The notes below the pieces were generated by a model. The model was not told where the DNA came from. It was given only the letters and a program-made list of their open reading frames with translations, and made no database searches. From contig DETL01000011.1 in NCBI GenBank assembly GCA_002361625.1, forward strand, positions 128,320 to 149,552: a DNA stretch of 21,233 nucleotides, given 5' to 3'. Of this stretch, positions 7,511 through 13,084 are shown piece by piece. The stretch comes from Bacteroidales bacterium UBA3289. Lineage in GTDB: Bacteria; Bacteroidota; Bacteroidia; Bacteroidales; UBA932. Each line of letters begins with the position of its first letter. Position 1 is the first letter of the stretch. The position numbers and the translations under genes were made by a program.

Positions 7511-7538
7511 AAAAAAAGCGCGCTGTAAGTCAGCGCGC
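7511..7538 (-). terminator. Attenuator terminator of trpB2 leader
   Basis: On the minus strand, GCGCGCTG (7525-7518 side) pairs perfectly with CAGCGCGC across a 5-nt loop, 8 bp in all and very GC-rich, followed at once by seven T residues (7517-7511). It lies 40 bases upstream of the trpB2 start and 41 bases after the leader-peptide stop, which is the classic position of a transcription attenuator. Confidence 0.92.
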
Positions 7539-7609
7539 CTTTATCTTTTCATGGTCTCCTATACCTACGGCGATGCGACTTACAATGCGGAATTGCAAGT
7601 GCGCCACCA
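7511..7609 (-). promoter_or_regulatory. Tryptophan attenuator (1:2, 2:3 and 3:4 pairings)
   Basis: Three mutually exclusive pairings can be read on the minus strand. Segment 1, ACTTGCAAT (7600-7592), pairs with segment 2, ATTGTAAGT (7586-7578), 9 bp with one G-U. Segment 2, as TGTAAGTC (7584-7577), pairs perfectly with segment 3, GACTTACA (7531-7524), 8 bp; this would disrupt the terminator. Segments 3 and 4 form the terminator. A ribosome stalled on the two Trp codons (7609-7604) would mask segment 1 and free segment 2 for the antiterminator; a ribosome reaching the stop at 7580 would cover segment 2 and allow termination. All pairings are seen in sequence; the regulatory outcome follows the known trp attenuation model. 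Confidence 0.9.
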
Positions 7610-7636
7610 GAAGCTGTTGACCATGTTCGTTCTCAT
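7580..7636 (-). CDS. trpL: Trp leader peptide, 18 aa, with tandem Trp codons
   Basis: The short frame encodes MRTNMVNSFWWRTCNSAL and stops with TAA. Codons 10 and 11 are two adjacent TGG codons, very unlikely by chance in an 18-codon frame placed before a tryptophan gene. Segment 1 of the attenuator lies in codons 13-15, just behind the Trp pair, and segment 2 overlaps the stop codon, as needed for ribosome-position control. The leader is a regulatory peptide with no expected function of its own. Confidence 0.9.
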   Translation of the reverse strand: MRTNMVNSFWWRTCNSAL

Positions 7637-7643
7637 CTTGTTG

Positions 7644-7671
7644 CAAAGATGTGGAGAATAAATCTAAATTG
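7644..7671 (-). promoter_or_regulatory. Probable promoter of the trp leader
   Basis: On the minus strand a TTG is followed after 20 bases by CATCTTTG, a 7 of 8 match to TAnnTTTG. The -7 box ends 7 bases before the leader-peptide ATG at 7636, so the message would begin almost at the ATG. The region lies between the sdhC stop (7683) and the leader and shows no intrinsic terminator, so readthrough from sdhC is also possible. Confidence 0.55.
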
Positions 7672-7682
7672 CAAGAAATTTT

Positions 7683-8444
7683 TTAAAATTTCGCAAGAAG
7701 GGGAGCCGTCCACTCATGGGAGGCGGTTACGAAGTTCGCTTCCACGAAGGCGTTGACCGCGGTGCACACGAACAGGAGGACGATCAGGGTGGAAACGATC
7801 ACGCCGATGACCTTGAGGCGGGGCAGCCACTTCTTGTTGTTCCAGCCGATGGTCTGGAACATGGACCAGAAACCATGGTTGAGGTGCAGCCAAATGGCGA
7901 TGAACCATACGATGTAGAGGGCCAGGACCCACCAGTTCTTGAAGGTGGTGATGAGCAGGTAGTACGGGTTCTCGGCCTCACTGCCCATGAATTCGCGGAG
8001 CTGCATCTTGGCCCAGAAGTGCGTCAGGTGGAATGCGATGAAGCCCAGGATGATGATGCCCAGGACAGCCATGTTCTTGGCAGACCAACTGTCGTTCTTT
8101 GCCTTGGACGGCACTTCATAACGCTTCATACCGCCACGCTTCTTGATGTTCTCATAGCTGAGCCAGCAGCCGTAGAGGATGTGGATGAGGAAGCCCAGTG
8201 CCAGGATCGGAACCATGATGTCGATAACCGGCGTGCTCATGAAGTCGCAGCCCAGCTGGAACCAGCCGTCGCCTTCGGAGAAACGGACGGCGTCTTCAGC
8301 CACTTTGCCGAACTGGCCCTTCAGGGAGTCAATGACGGAGAAGAAATTAATGGTACCGTGCAGGAGCAGGAAGATCACGAGGAAAGCACCGCTGACGCTC
8401 TGGATGAACTTCTTGCCGATGGAGGAAGTCAGGAAATTTGCCAT
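7683..8444 (-). CDS. sdhC: Succinate dehydrogenase/fumarate reductase cytochrome b subunit (b558 family)
   Basis: A 253-residue membrane protein with five hydrophobic helices (about 12-36, 74-98, 122-146, 170-192 and 210-235). Candidate heme-ligand histidines lie within the helices: H29, H88, H139/H142 and H187/H190. The start MANFLTSSIGKKFIQSVSGAFLVIF and the WLHLNHGFWSMFQTIGWNN stretch are characteristic of the SdhC b558-type subunit of Bacteroidetes and related groups. It anchors the flavoprotein and iron-sulfur subunits to the inner membrane and passes electrons between menaquinone and succinate/fumarate. Usually sdhA and sdhB follow directly; here the next gene downstream is the trp leader, so the partners must be elsewhere or lost. 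A perfect TATATTTG box lies upstream. Confidence 0.93.
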   Translation of the reverse strand: MANFLTSSIGKKFIQSVSGAFLVIFLLLHGTINFFSVIDSLKGQFGKVAEDAVRFSEGDGWFQLGCDFMSTPVIDIMVPILALGFLIHILYGCWLSYENIKKRGGMKRYEVPSKAKNDSWSAKNMAVLGIIILGFIAFHLTHFWAKMQLREFMGSEAENPYYLLITTFKNWWVLALYIVWFIAIWLHLNHGFWSMFQTIGWNNKKWLPRLKVIGVIVSTLIVLLFVCTAVNAFVEANFVTASHEWTAPLLAKF

Positions 8445-8478
8445 TATAAGTTAGTTGTTGCGTTAGTCAATAAGTATG

Positions 8479-8486
8479 CAAATATA
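8479..8486 (-). promoter_or_regulatory. -7 promoter box for sdhC
   Basis: Minus-strand TATATTTG, full match to TAnnTTTG, ending 34 bases before the sdhC ATG at 8444. No clear -33 TTG is seen at the standard distance. Confidence 0.6.
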
Positions 8487-8495
8487 ATGTCTTTC

Positions 8496-8526
8496 TTGCA
8501 AGATTCATAATATTTCAATACTTTTG
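8496..8526 (+). promoter_or_regulatory. Promoter of pyrH
   Basis: TTG at 8496-8498, a 20-base spacer, then TACTTTTG at 8519-8526, fitting the Bacteroidetes -33/-7 pattern. The pyrH ATG is 25 bases downstream. The sdhC box lies just to the left on the other strand, so this is a divergent promoter region. Confidence 0.75.
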
Positions 8527-8551
8527 TTTCAAATCTGAACCCATTCAAGAC

Positions 8552-9256
8552 ATGTATAAGAGAGTCCTCCTCAAACTCAGTGGCGAAAGCCTCGGCGGCC
8601 CTGCCGGAAAGGGCCTGGATACGGACAGCCTGTCCGCTTACGCAAAAGAAATCGCGGCCGCCGCGAAAGCCGGCCTCCAGATTGCCATCGTCAATGGCGG
8701 CGGCAACATCTTCCGCGGCCTGCAGGGTGTAGGCAAAGGCTTCGACCGTGTGGACGGGGACAAGATGGGCATGCTCGCCACCGTCATCAACTCCCTCGCC
8801 CTCTCCATGTTTATCAAGGACGAAGGCGTTGAAGCCCAGGTGTTTACTGCTACGCCCATGGAGCCTGTCGCGAAATACTACATGCGCGACGACGCCGTGA
8901 AGGTCCTCGAGCGGGGCGGAGTCGCCCTCATCGCCGGCGGTACCGGCAACCCCTTCTTCACCACCGATTCCGGCGCCGCCCTCCGCGCCCTCGAAATCGG
9001 CGCCGACGCCCTCCTGAAGGGCACCCGCGTCGACGGCGTTTACACCGCCGACCCGGAAAAGGACCCCACCGCCGTGAAGTACGATGAGCTCACCTTCGAC
9101 GAGGCCATCTCCAAGCACCTCAAAGTCATGGACCAGACCGCCTACGCCCTCTGCTCCGACGGCAACATGCCTATCATCGTCTTCGACATGAACGCCACCG
9201 GCAACCTCACCAAGCTCATCAAGGGCGAAAAAGTGGGCACCCTCGTGCATCCGTAA
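8552..9256 (+). CDS. pyrH: UMP kinase
   Basis: A 234-residue amino-acid-kinase-fold enzyme that phosphorylates UMP to UDP with ATP in the cytoplasm; bacterial UMP kinases are hexamers, often regulated by GTP and UTP. The family signatures are present in order: KLSGESL at 8-14, VNGGGNIFRG at 47-56, GDKMGMLATVINSLAL, the nucleotide-binding ALIAGGTGNPFFTTDSGAAL, the ADALLKGTRVDGVYTADP segment, and the C-terminal IKGEKVGTLV. Length matches the usual 235-245 residues. The ATG at 8552 starts MYKRVLLKLSGE, as is standard. It is followed by frr after 160 bp, with frr having its own promoter box. Separation of pyrH from the tsf gene seen elsewhere in this window is ordinary for Bacteroidetes. Confidence 0.97.
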   Translation: MYKRVLLKLSGESLGGPAGKGLDTDSLSAYAKEIAAAAKAGLQIAIVNGGGNIFRGLQGVGKGFDRVDGDKMGMLATVINSLALSMFIKDEGVEAQVFTATPMEPVAKYYMRDDAVKVLERGGVALIAGGTGNPFFTTDSGAALRALEIGADALLKGTRVDGVYTADPEKDPTAVKYDELTFDEAISKHLKVMDQTAYALCSDGNMPIIVFDMNATGNLTKLIKGEKVGTLVHP

Positions 9257-9379
9257 GATTTCCTGCCGATCCGTCCGTCAAAACGCCTTCCTTGACCGAA
9301 GGTGCGTGCGATGGTGGGGAAGAGGGGAACAAATCCGAGCTCTCGGCATGGAAGTTGGTGATTGTCCACGGATTTTTAT

Positions 9380-9387
9380 TATATTTG
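9380..9387 (+). promoter_or_regulatory. -7 promoter box for frr
   Basis: TATATTTG, full match, ending 29 bases before the chosen frr ATG at 9417. TTGs lie 15 and 22 bases upstream, neither at the ideal distance. The preceding 120 bases after pyrH contain only a weak hairpin (CCTTC 9286-9290 with GAAGG 9298-9302) without a T-run. Confidence 0.6.
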
Positions 9388-9416
9388 CATGATTGACTGA
9401 AAAAAGCACGAGAACT

Positions 9417-9983
9417 ATGTTACCGAGAGCGAAAGAAATTGTGGACGCCGCCGACCTCAAGATGCAGGAAGCGGTGGACTTTCTTGAGGAAGACCTCAAG
9501 AACTACCGGGTAGGCAAGGCTTCGCCGGCCATTTTCAACGGTGTGATGGTGGACTACTATGGTAGCGCCACGCCGCTGAACCAGGTTGCTTCCATCACGA
9601 CGCCCGATGCGAAGACCATCGCCATCCAGCCGTGGGAGCGGAACATGATTTCCAAGATTGAGAAGGCGATCCTGGATGCCAATGTGGGACTTACCCCGTC
9701 CAACAACGGTGAAATCATCCGTTGCGTGGTTCCCGCCCTCACCGAGGAACGTCGCCGCGAACTCATCAAGAAGGCGAAGGCCCAGGGTGAAACGACCAAG
9801 GTGACGATCCGGAACGCGCGCCGCGACGGTATCGACACCCTCAAGAAAGCCCAGAAGAACGAGGGCCTTTCCGAGGACGGCGAGAAGGAAGGGGAAGACG
9901 AACTCCAGAAGGTGACGGACAAGTACGTCAAGAACGTGGATGCGATCATCGCAGCCAAAGAGAAGGAAATTCTTACGGTTTAA
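9417..9983 (+). CDS. frr: Ribosome recycling factor
   Basis: A 188-residue protein that, with EF-G, splits the post-termination ribosome. Conserved features are visible across the length: EDLKNYRVGKASPAIFNGVMVDYYGSATPLNQVASI near the N-terminus, PWERNMISKIEKAI in the middle, then the diagnostic LTEERRRELIKKAKAQGE and VTIRNARRDGIDTLKKAQK, and a C-terminal AKEKEILTV. Length is normal for the family (about 185). The ATG at 9417 is preferred over an in-frame TTG at 9393, which would add eight residues and lie at the predicted transcription start. Monocistronic; the next unit has its own promoter and leader. Confidence 0.96.
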   Translation: MLPRAKEIVDAADLKMQEAVDFLEEDLKNYRVGKASPAIFNGVMVDYYGSATPLNQVASITTPDAKTIAIQPWERNMISKIEKAILDANVGLTPSNNGEIIRCVVPALTEERRRELIKKAKAQGETTKVTIRNARRDGIDTLKKAQKNEGLSEDGEKEGEDELQKVTDKYVKNVDAIIAAKEKEILTV

Positions 9984-9985
9984 CC

Positions 9986-10015
9986 TTGGATTGTAAATAA
10001 TTTTATTTACCTTTG
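9986..10015 (+). promoter_or_regulatory. Promoter of the pheA operon
   Basis: TTG at 9986-9988, a 19-base spacer and TACCTTTG at 10008-10015, a full -7 match. The leader-peptide ATG begins 22 bases after the box, giving a 5' leader of about 15-18 nt before it. Confidence 0.78.
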
Positions 10016-10037
10016 CCGAAACGAACTTAACAAGGCA

Positions 10038-10088
10038 ATGCGATTTTACGACTTCGGCTTTTCCAAGTACTATTACCAGGATCGGTAA
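10038..10088 (+). CDS. pheL: Phe/Tyr-rich leader peptide, 16 aa
   Basis: The frame encodes MRFYDFGFSKYYYQDR and stops with TAA. Seven of sixteen residues are Phe (3, 6, 8) or Tyr (4, 11, 12, 13), the products of the operon that follows. An AAGG sequence lies two bases before the ATG. It is placed after a promoter box and before a perfect terminator hairpin ahead of pheA, which is the layout of a ribosome-mediated attenuator sensing charged Phe- and Tyr-tRNA. Confidence 0.88.
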   Translation: MRFYDFGFSKYYYQDR

Positions 10089-10161
10089 TAGCCGGACGTC
10101 GTATCATCATAGGTCATAATAAGATGTATGTTGGGCTGTCCGGAAACGGACGGCCCTTTTT
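10070..10161 (+). promoter_or_regulatory. Phe/Tyr attenuator alternative structures
   Basis: CTATTACC (10070-10077, in the Tyr codons) can pair with GGTAATAG (10084-10091), 8 bp. CCGGACG (10092-10098) can pair with TGTCCGG (10137-10143), 7 bp with one G-U, which would break the terminator's 5' arm. GACTTCGGC (10050-10058, in the Phe codons) can also pair imperfectly with the same CCGGACG region (10091-10100). Thus a leader ribosome position could choose between antiterminator and terminator. Pairings are seen; which is used is inferred, and the antiterminator is shorter than in the trpB2 attenuator. Confidence 0.65.
10133..10161 (+). terminator. Attenuator terminator ahead of pheA
   Basis: GGGCTGTCCG (10133-10142) pairs over all ten bases (one G-U) with CGGACGGCCC (10147-10156), with a GAAA tetraloop, followed by TTTTT. 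It ends just before the pheA start and 45 bases after the leader-peptide stop. Confidence 0.93.
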
Positions 10162-10174
10162 GATGAATGGTGCC

Positions 10175-10999
10175 ATGAAACGGATCGCCATACAGGGCTA
10201 TAAGGGCTGCTTCCACGAGCAGGCCGCCCGGAATTTCTATGCCGACGATGTCCCCGCCATCGTCGAGTGCGACACCTTCGAGGACTTGTACAAGGCCCTC
10301 GGGGCCGGAATGGCCGATGCGGCCGTGATGGCCATCGAGAACACCCTCTCCGGCGGACTTATCCACAATTTCGAACTGCTCCGGAAATATGACCGGAAGA
10401 TCAAGGGGGAAGTGTATCTCCGCATCCAGCAGAACCTGATGGCCCTGCCTGGACAGTCCCTCAGGGACATCCGGGAAGTGCGGACGCACTACATGGCCAT
10501 CAACCAGACCCGCGCTTTCTTCGAAAAGGCCGCCCCCTGGATCCACCTCGTGGAGTCCGAGGATACGGCGAAAAGCGCAGCCGACGTGGCGGAGAAGAAG
10601 CTGCGGGGCATCGGTGCGGTTGCATCGACCCTGGCGGCGGAACTCTATGGCCTCCAGATCCTGGCGCCCGGCATCGAGACCTATAAGCAGAACTACACCC
10701 GCTTCCTGGTCTTCGACGACGAACTCGAAATCCAGGAGGACGACATCGACAAGGCCTCCATCTGCTTCACCCTGCCGCACAAGCCCGGCTCCCTGGCGCA
10801 CATCCTGACGATTTTGTCGTTCTACGATATGAACCTGACCCGTATCCAGTCCCTTCCTTTCCCGGGGAGGGAGTGGCAGTACTTCTTCTATGTCGATATC
10901 AAATTCGACAATTATTCCCGTTACCAACAGGCCCTCACGGCAGTGCGCCCGCTCCTGGAGGACCTCGACATCCTGGGCGAATACCATGCAGCCTTATGA
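10175..10999 (+). CDS. pheA: Prephenate dehydratase
   Basis: A 274-residue monofunctional enzyme that converts prephenate to phenylpyruvate, the committed step to phenylalanine. The catalytic domain covers about residues 1-182, with AIQGYKGCFHEQAARNFY, the AVMAIENTLSGGL motif, and the substrate-binding T-R-F at 175-177. A regulatory ACT domain follows at about 193-272, with PHKPGSLAHIL and LTRIQSLP, where phenylalanine normally binds for feedback inhibition. The common HPxALxQ motif reads HYMAINQ here. The ATG at 10175 (MKRIAIQG) is preferred; an in-frame ATG at 10163 is possible, while any earlier start would lie inside the terminator. First gene of the aromatic operon; its stop overlaps the next start as ATGA. 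Confidence 0.95.
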   Translation: MKRIAIQGYKGCFHEQAARNFYADDVPAIVECDTFEDLYKALGAGMADAAVMAIENTLSGGLIHNFELLRKYDRKIKGEVYLRIQQNLMALPGQSLRDIREVRTHYMAINQTRAFFEKAAPWIHLVESEDTAKSAADVAEKKLRGIGAVASTLAAELYGLQILAPGIETYKQNYTRFLVFDDELEIQEDDIDKASICFTLPHKPGSLAHILTILSFYDMNLTRIQSLPFPGREWQYFFYVDIKFDNYSRYQQALTAVRPLLEDLDILGEYHAAL

Positions 11000-12228
11000 T
11001 TATCCAACCTGCCAAGAGGACTGAGTCCGTCAAAGAGTATTTCTTCTCCATCAAGAACCGGGAGATGGCCAAGCTCAACCAGGAGCGTGCCGCCCGCGGT
11101 GAAGACCCCATCATCAACCTCGGGATCGGTTCCCCCGACGGAACGCCGCCCCGGGCCGCCCTGGAAGTCGTCGCGAAGACGGCCGTTCTGGACGGTGTCC
11201 ACGGATACCAGAGCTACACGGGCCTTCCCGAACTGCGCCAGGCCCTGTCTGACTGGTACGCCCGCTATTACGGCGTGACGCTGGACCCCGGAACCGAAAT
11301 CCAGCCCCTGACGGGCTCCAAGGAAGGTATCCTCCTGATTTCGCTCACGTTCCTCAACGCCGGCGACAAGGTGCTGGTCCCGGATCCGGGCTATCCCACC
11401 TACACGTCGGCCTCCCAAATCGCGGAGGCGGAGGTCATCAAGTACGACCTCGTGGCCGAGAAGGGCTGGGTGCCGGATTTCGACGCCCTGGAGGCGATGG
11501 ATCTCACCGGCGTGAAGATGATGTGGACCAACTATCCGGGTATGCCCACGGGTGCCCGCGCAACGGAGGAACTCTACGCGAAGATCGCCGATTTCGGCCG
11601 CCGTCACGGGATCCTCATCGTCAATGACAACCCGTACAGCTTCATCCGCAACGAGCATCCGCTGTCGCTCCTGGCCGTACCGGGTGCCAAGGAGTGCTGC
11701 CTGGAGATGAATTCCCTCTCGAAGGCCCACAACATGGCCGGCTGGCGTATCGGCATGGTGGGCGGCGAGGCCGACTACATCCGGGAAATCCTCAAGGTGA
11801 AGTCCCAGATGGACTCCGGCATGTTCAAGCCCCTGCAGCTTGCGGCCGTCGAAGCCCTCAAGGCCGGTCCGGAATGGTTCGCTACCCTGAATGCCGAGTA
11901 TCTCCGCCGCGCCAAGGTCGCCGGGCAGATCATGGACGCCCTCGGGGCGGAGTACGATCCGAACGGCGCCGGGCTGTTCGTCTTCGGGAAGCTGCCGTCC
12001 GAAAGCCGCAGCAGCAAACTCGCCGCCATCCTGCGTGAGGCGGAAGCCTCCGGCAAGACCCGCGGCGAGGCCGTCTCGAACGCCATCCTGTACGGCGCCG
12101 GCGTGTTCATGGCTCCGGGCTTCATCTTCGGCCACAACGGGGACAACTATATCCGCATCTCCCTTTGCGCCCCGGTCCCGAAGCTGGAGAAGGCGCTGGA
12201 GAAGGTGAAGGCGTTTTTACAGAAATGA
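10996..12228 (+). CDS. PLP-dependent aminotransferase, class I/II (probable aromatic/aspartate type)
   Basis: A 410-residue fold-type I aminotransferase. Visible features are LGIGSPDGTPP, LTGSKEGI (cofactor phosphate region), DPGYPTY, the D211 of VNDNPYS that holds the pyridine nitrogen, the PLP lysine K243 in MNSLSKAHNMAGWRIG, and a C-terminal arginine in NYIRISLC that would bind the substrate carboxylate. The segment usually NPTG reads YPGMPTG. Placed between pheA and tyrA, it most likely transaminates phenylpyruvate and 4-hydroxyphenylpyruvate to Phe and Tyr; this is inferred from context, and an aspartate or LL-diaminopimelate role cannot be excluded by sequence alone. The ATG at 10996 is chosen from the ATGA overlap with pheA. 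Confidence 0.9.
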   Translation: MIIQPAKRTESVKEYFFSIKNREMAKLNQERAARGEDPIINLGIGSPDGTPPRAALEVVAKTAVLDGVHGYQSYTGLPELRQALSDWYARYYGVTLDPGTEIQPLTGSKEGILLISLTFLNAGDKVLVPDPGYPTYTSASQIAEAEVIKYDLVAEKGWVPDFDALEAMDLTGVKMMWTNYPGMPTGARATEELYAKIADFGRRHGILIVNDNPYSFIRNEHPLSLLAVPGAKECCLEMNSLSKAHNMAGWRIGMVGGEADYIREILKVKSQMDSGMFKPLQLAAVEALKAGPEWFATLNAEYLRRAKVAGQIMDALGAEYDPNGAGLFVFGKLPSESRSSKLAAILREAEASGKTRGEAVSNAILYGAGVFMAPGFIFGHNGDNYIRISLCAPVPKLEKALEKVKAFLQK

Positions 12229-13082
12229 AAACAGTAGGAATCATCGGCCTGGGCCTCATCGGAGGGTCCATGGCAATCGACCTCAGGCGGCGCGGGTTCG
12301 CGTCGAAGGTGCTGGGGGTGGAGAAGGAGCCGCTGAATGCGTCGGCGGCCAAGAAGATCGGCCTGGTGGACGAGGTCGTTTCCTTTGAGGACTGCATCGC
12401 GCAGGCCGACATCATCGTTGTCGCCATTCCGGTGGGCGAAGCCGTGAAGACGGTGTGCGACATCCTGGACCGCTTCCAGGAAGGCGGCCTGGCGGAGAAG
12501 ATCGTCATCGACGTATGCTCCACCAAGGAGCAGATCTGCCAGGCGACGCACTACCATCCCTGCCGGAAGCAGTTCGTGTCCACGCATCCGATGGCGGGCA
12601 CGGAGTACAGCGGCCCCTGGGCGGCGATGCCGAACCTGTTCGACGGCCGGGCTTGCATCTTCGCGAACAGCGAGGAATCGGCCCCGAAGGCCCTGAAGGT
12701 CATCGAGGACCTGTACGACGCGCTGTGCATGCGGCCGATCTACATGAACGCCGCCCAGCACGATGTCCATACGGCGTATGTGTCACATATTTCGCATGTT
12801 ACGTCGTTCGCGCTGGCGCTCACCGTCCTGGACAAGGAACAGGACGAGAAGCATATCTTCGACCTGGCCTCCGGTGGTTTCTCCTCCACCGTGCGCCTGG
12901 CGAAATCCAGCGCCGACATGTGGGTCCCGATCCTCACCCAGAACCGGGAGAACGTCCTCCACGTGATGGACACCTACATCGAAAAGATGCAGGGGTTCCG
13001 GGAGGCGATAGACAATTTCGATGAAGACAAGGTCCGGAGTTTCATCGAAGAGGCGAACCGGATCAAGAAAATCATCAGATAA
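12225..13082 (+). CDS. tyrA: Prephenate dehydrogenase
   Basis: A 285-residue enzyme that oxidatively decarboxylates prephenate to 4-hydroxyphenylpyruvate, the branch to tyrosine. The N-terminal Rossmann motif is GLGLIGGS at 8-15, with the acidic E33 after the second strand suggesting NAD. The substrate domain carries DVCSTK, STHPMAGTEYSGP (121-125 is HPMAG) and AAQHDVHTAYVSHISH, the family signatures around the active site. There is no ACT domain, so feedback by tyrosine may be absent or mediated elsewhere. The ATG at 12225 overlaps the aminotransferase stop as ATGA, confirming the start and coupled translation. Two bases separate its stop from the DAHP synthase gene. Confidence 0.95.
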   Translation: MKTVGIIGLGLIGGSMAIDLRRRGFASKVLGVEKEPLNASAAKKIGLVDEVVSFEDCIAQADIIVVAIPVGEAVKTVCDILDRFQEGGLAEKIVIDVCSTKEQICQATHYHPCRKQFVSTHPMAGTEYSGPWAAMPNLFDGRACIFANSEESAPKALKVIEDLYDALCMRPIYMNAAQHDVHTAYVSHISHVTSFALALTVLDKEQDEKHIFDLASGGFSSTVRLAKSSADMWVPILTQNRENVLHVMDTYIEKMQGFREAIDNFDEDKVRSFIEEANRIKKIIR

Positions 13083-13084
13083 CG

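Noticed and set aside
9286..9302. Hairpin CCTTC / GAAGG after pyrH as a terminator
   Set aside because: Only 5 bp with no T-run; too weak to call.
9393..9416. TTG start adding eight residues to ribosome recycling factor
   Set aside because: The ATG at 9417 gives the usual length, and the TTG coincides with the predicted transcription start.
10124..10174. Earlier in-frame ATG codons for pheA
   Set aside because: The ATG at 10124 would translate through the attenuator hairpin, and the extra residues do not resemble PheA. The ATG at 10163 remains possible but the family begins at MKRIAIQG.
10921..12135. Long open frame (about 404 codons) on the minus strand across the aminotransferase gene
   Set aside because: It mirrors a well-supported aminotransferase with PLP motifs on the plus strand; the antisense protein is low-complexity and has no family features. 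High GC leaves antisense frames open. The same holds for 4177-5397 minus, 6164-7354 plus, 2317-3339 plus and 12974-14014 minus.
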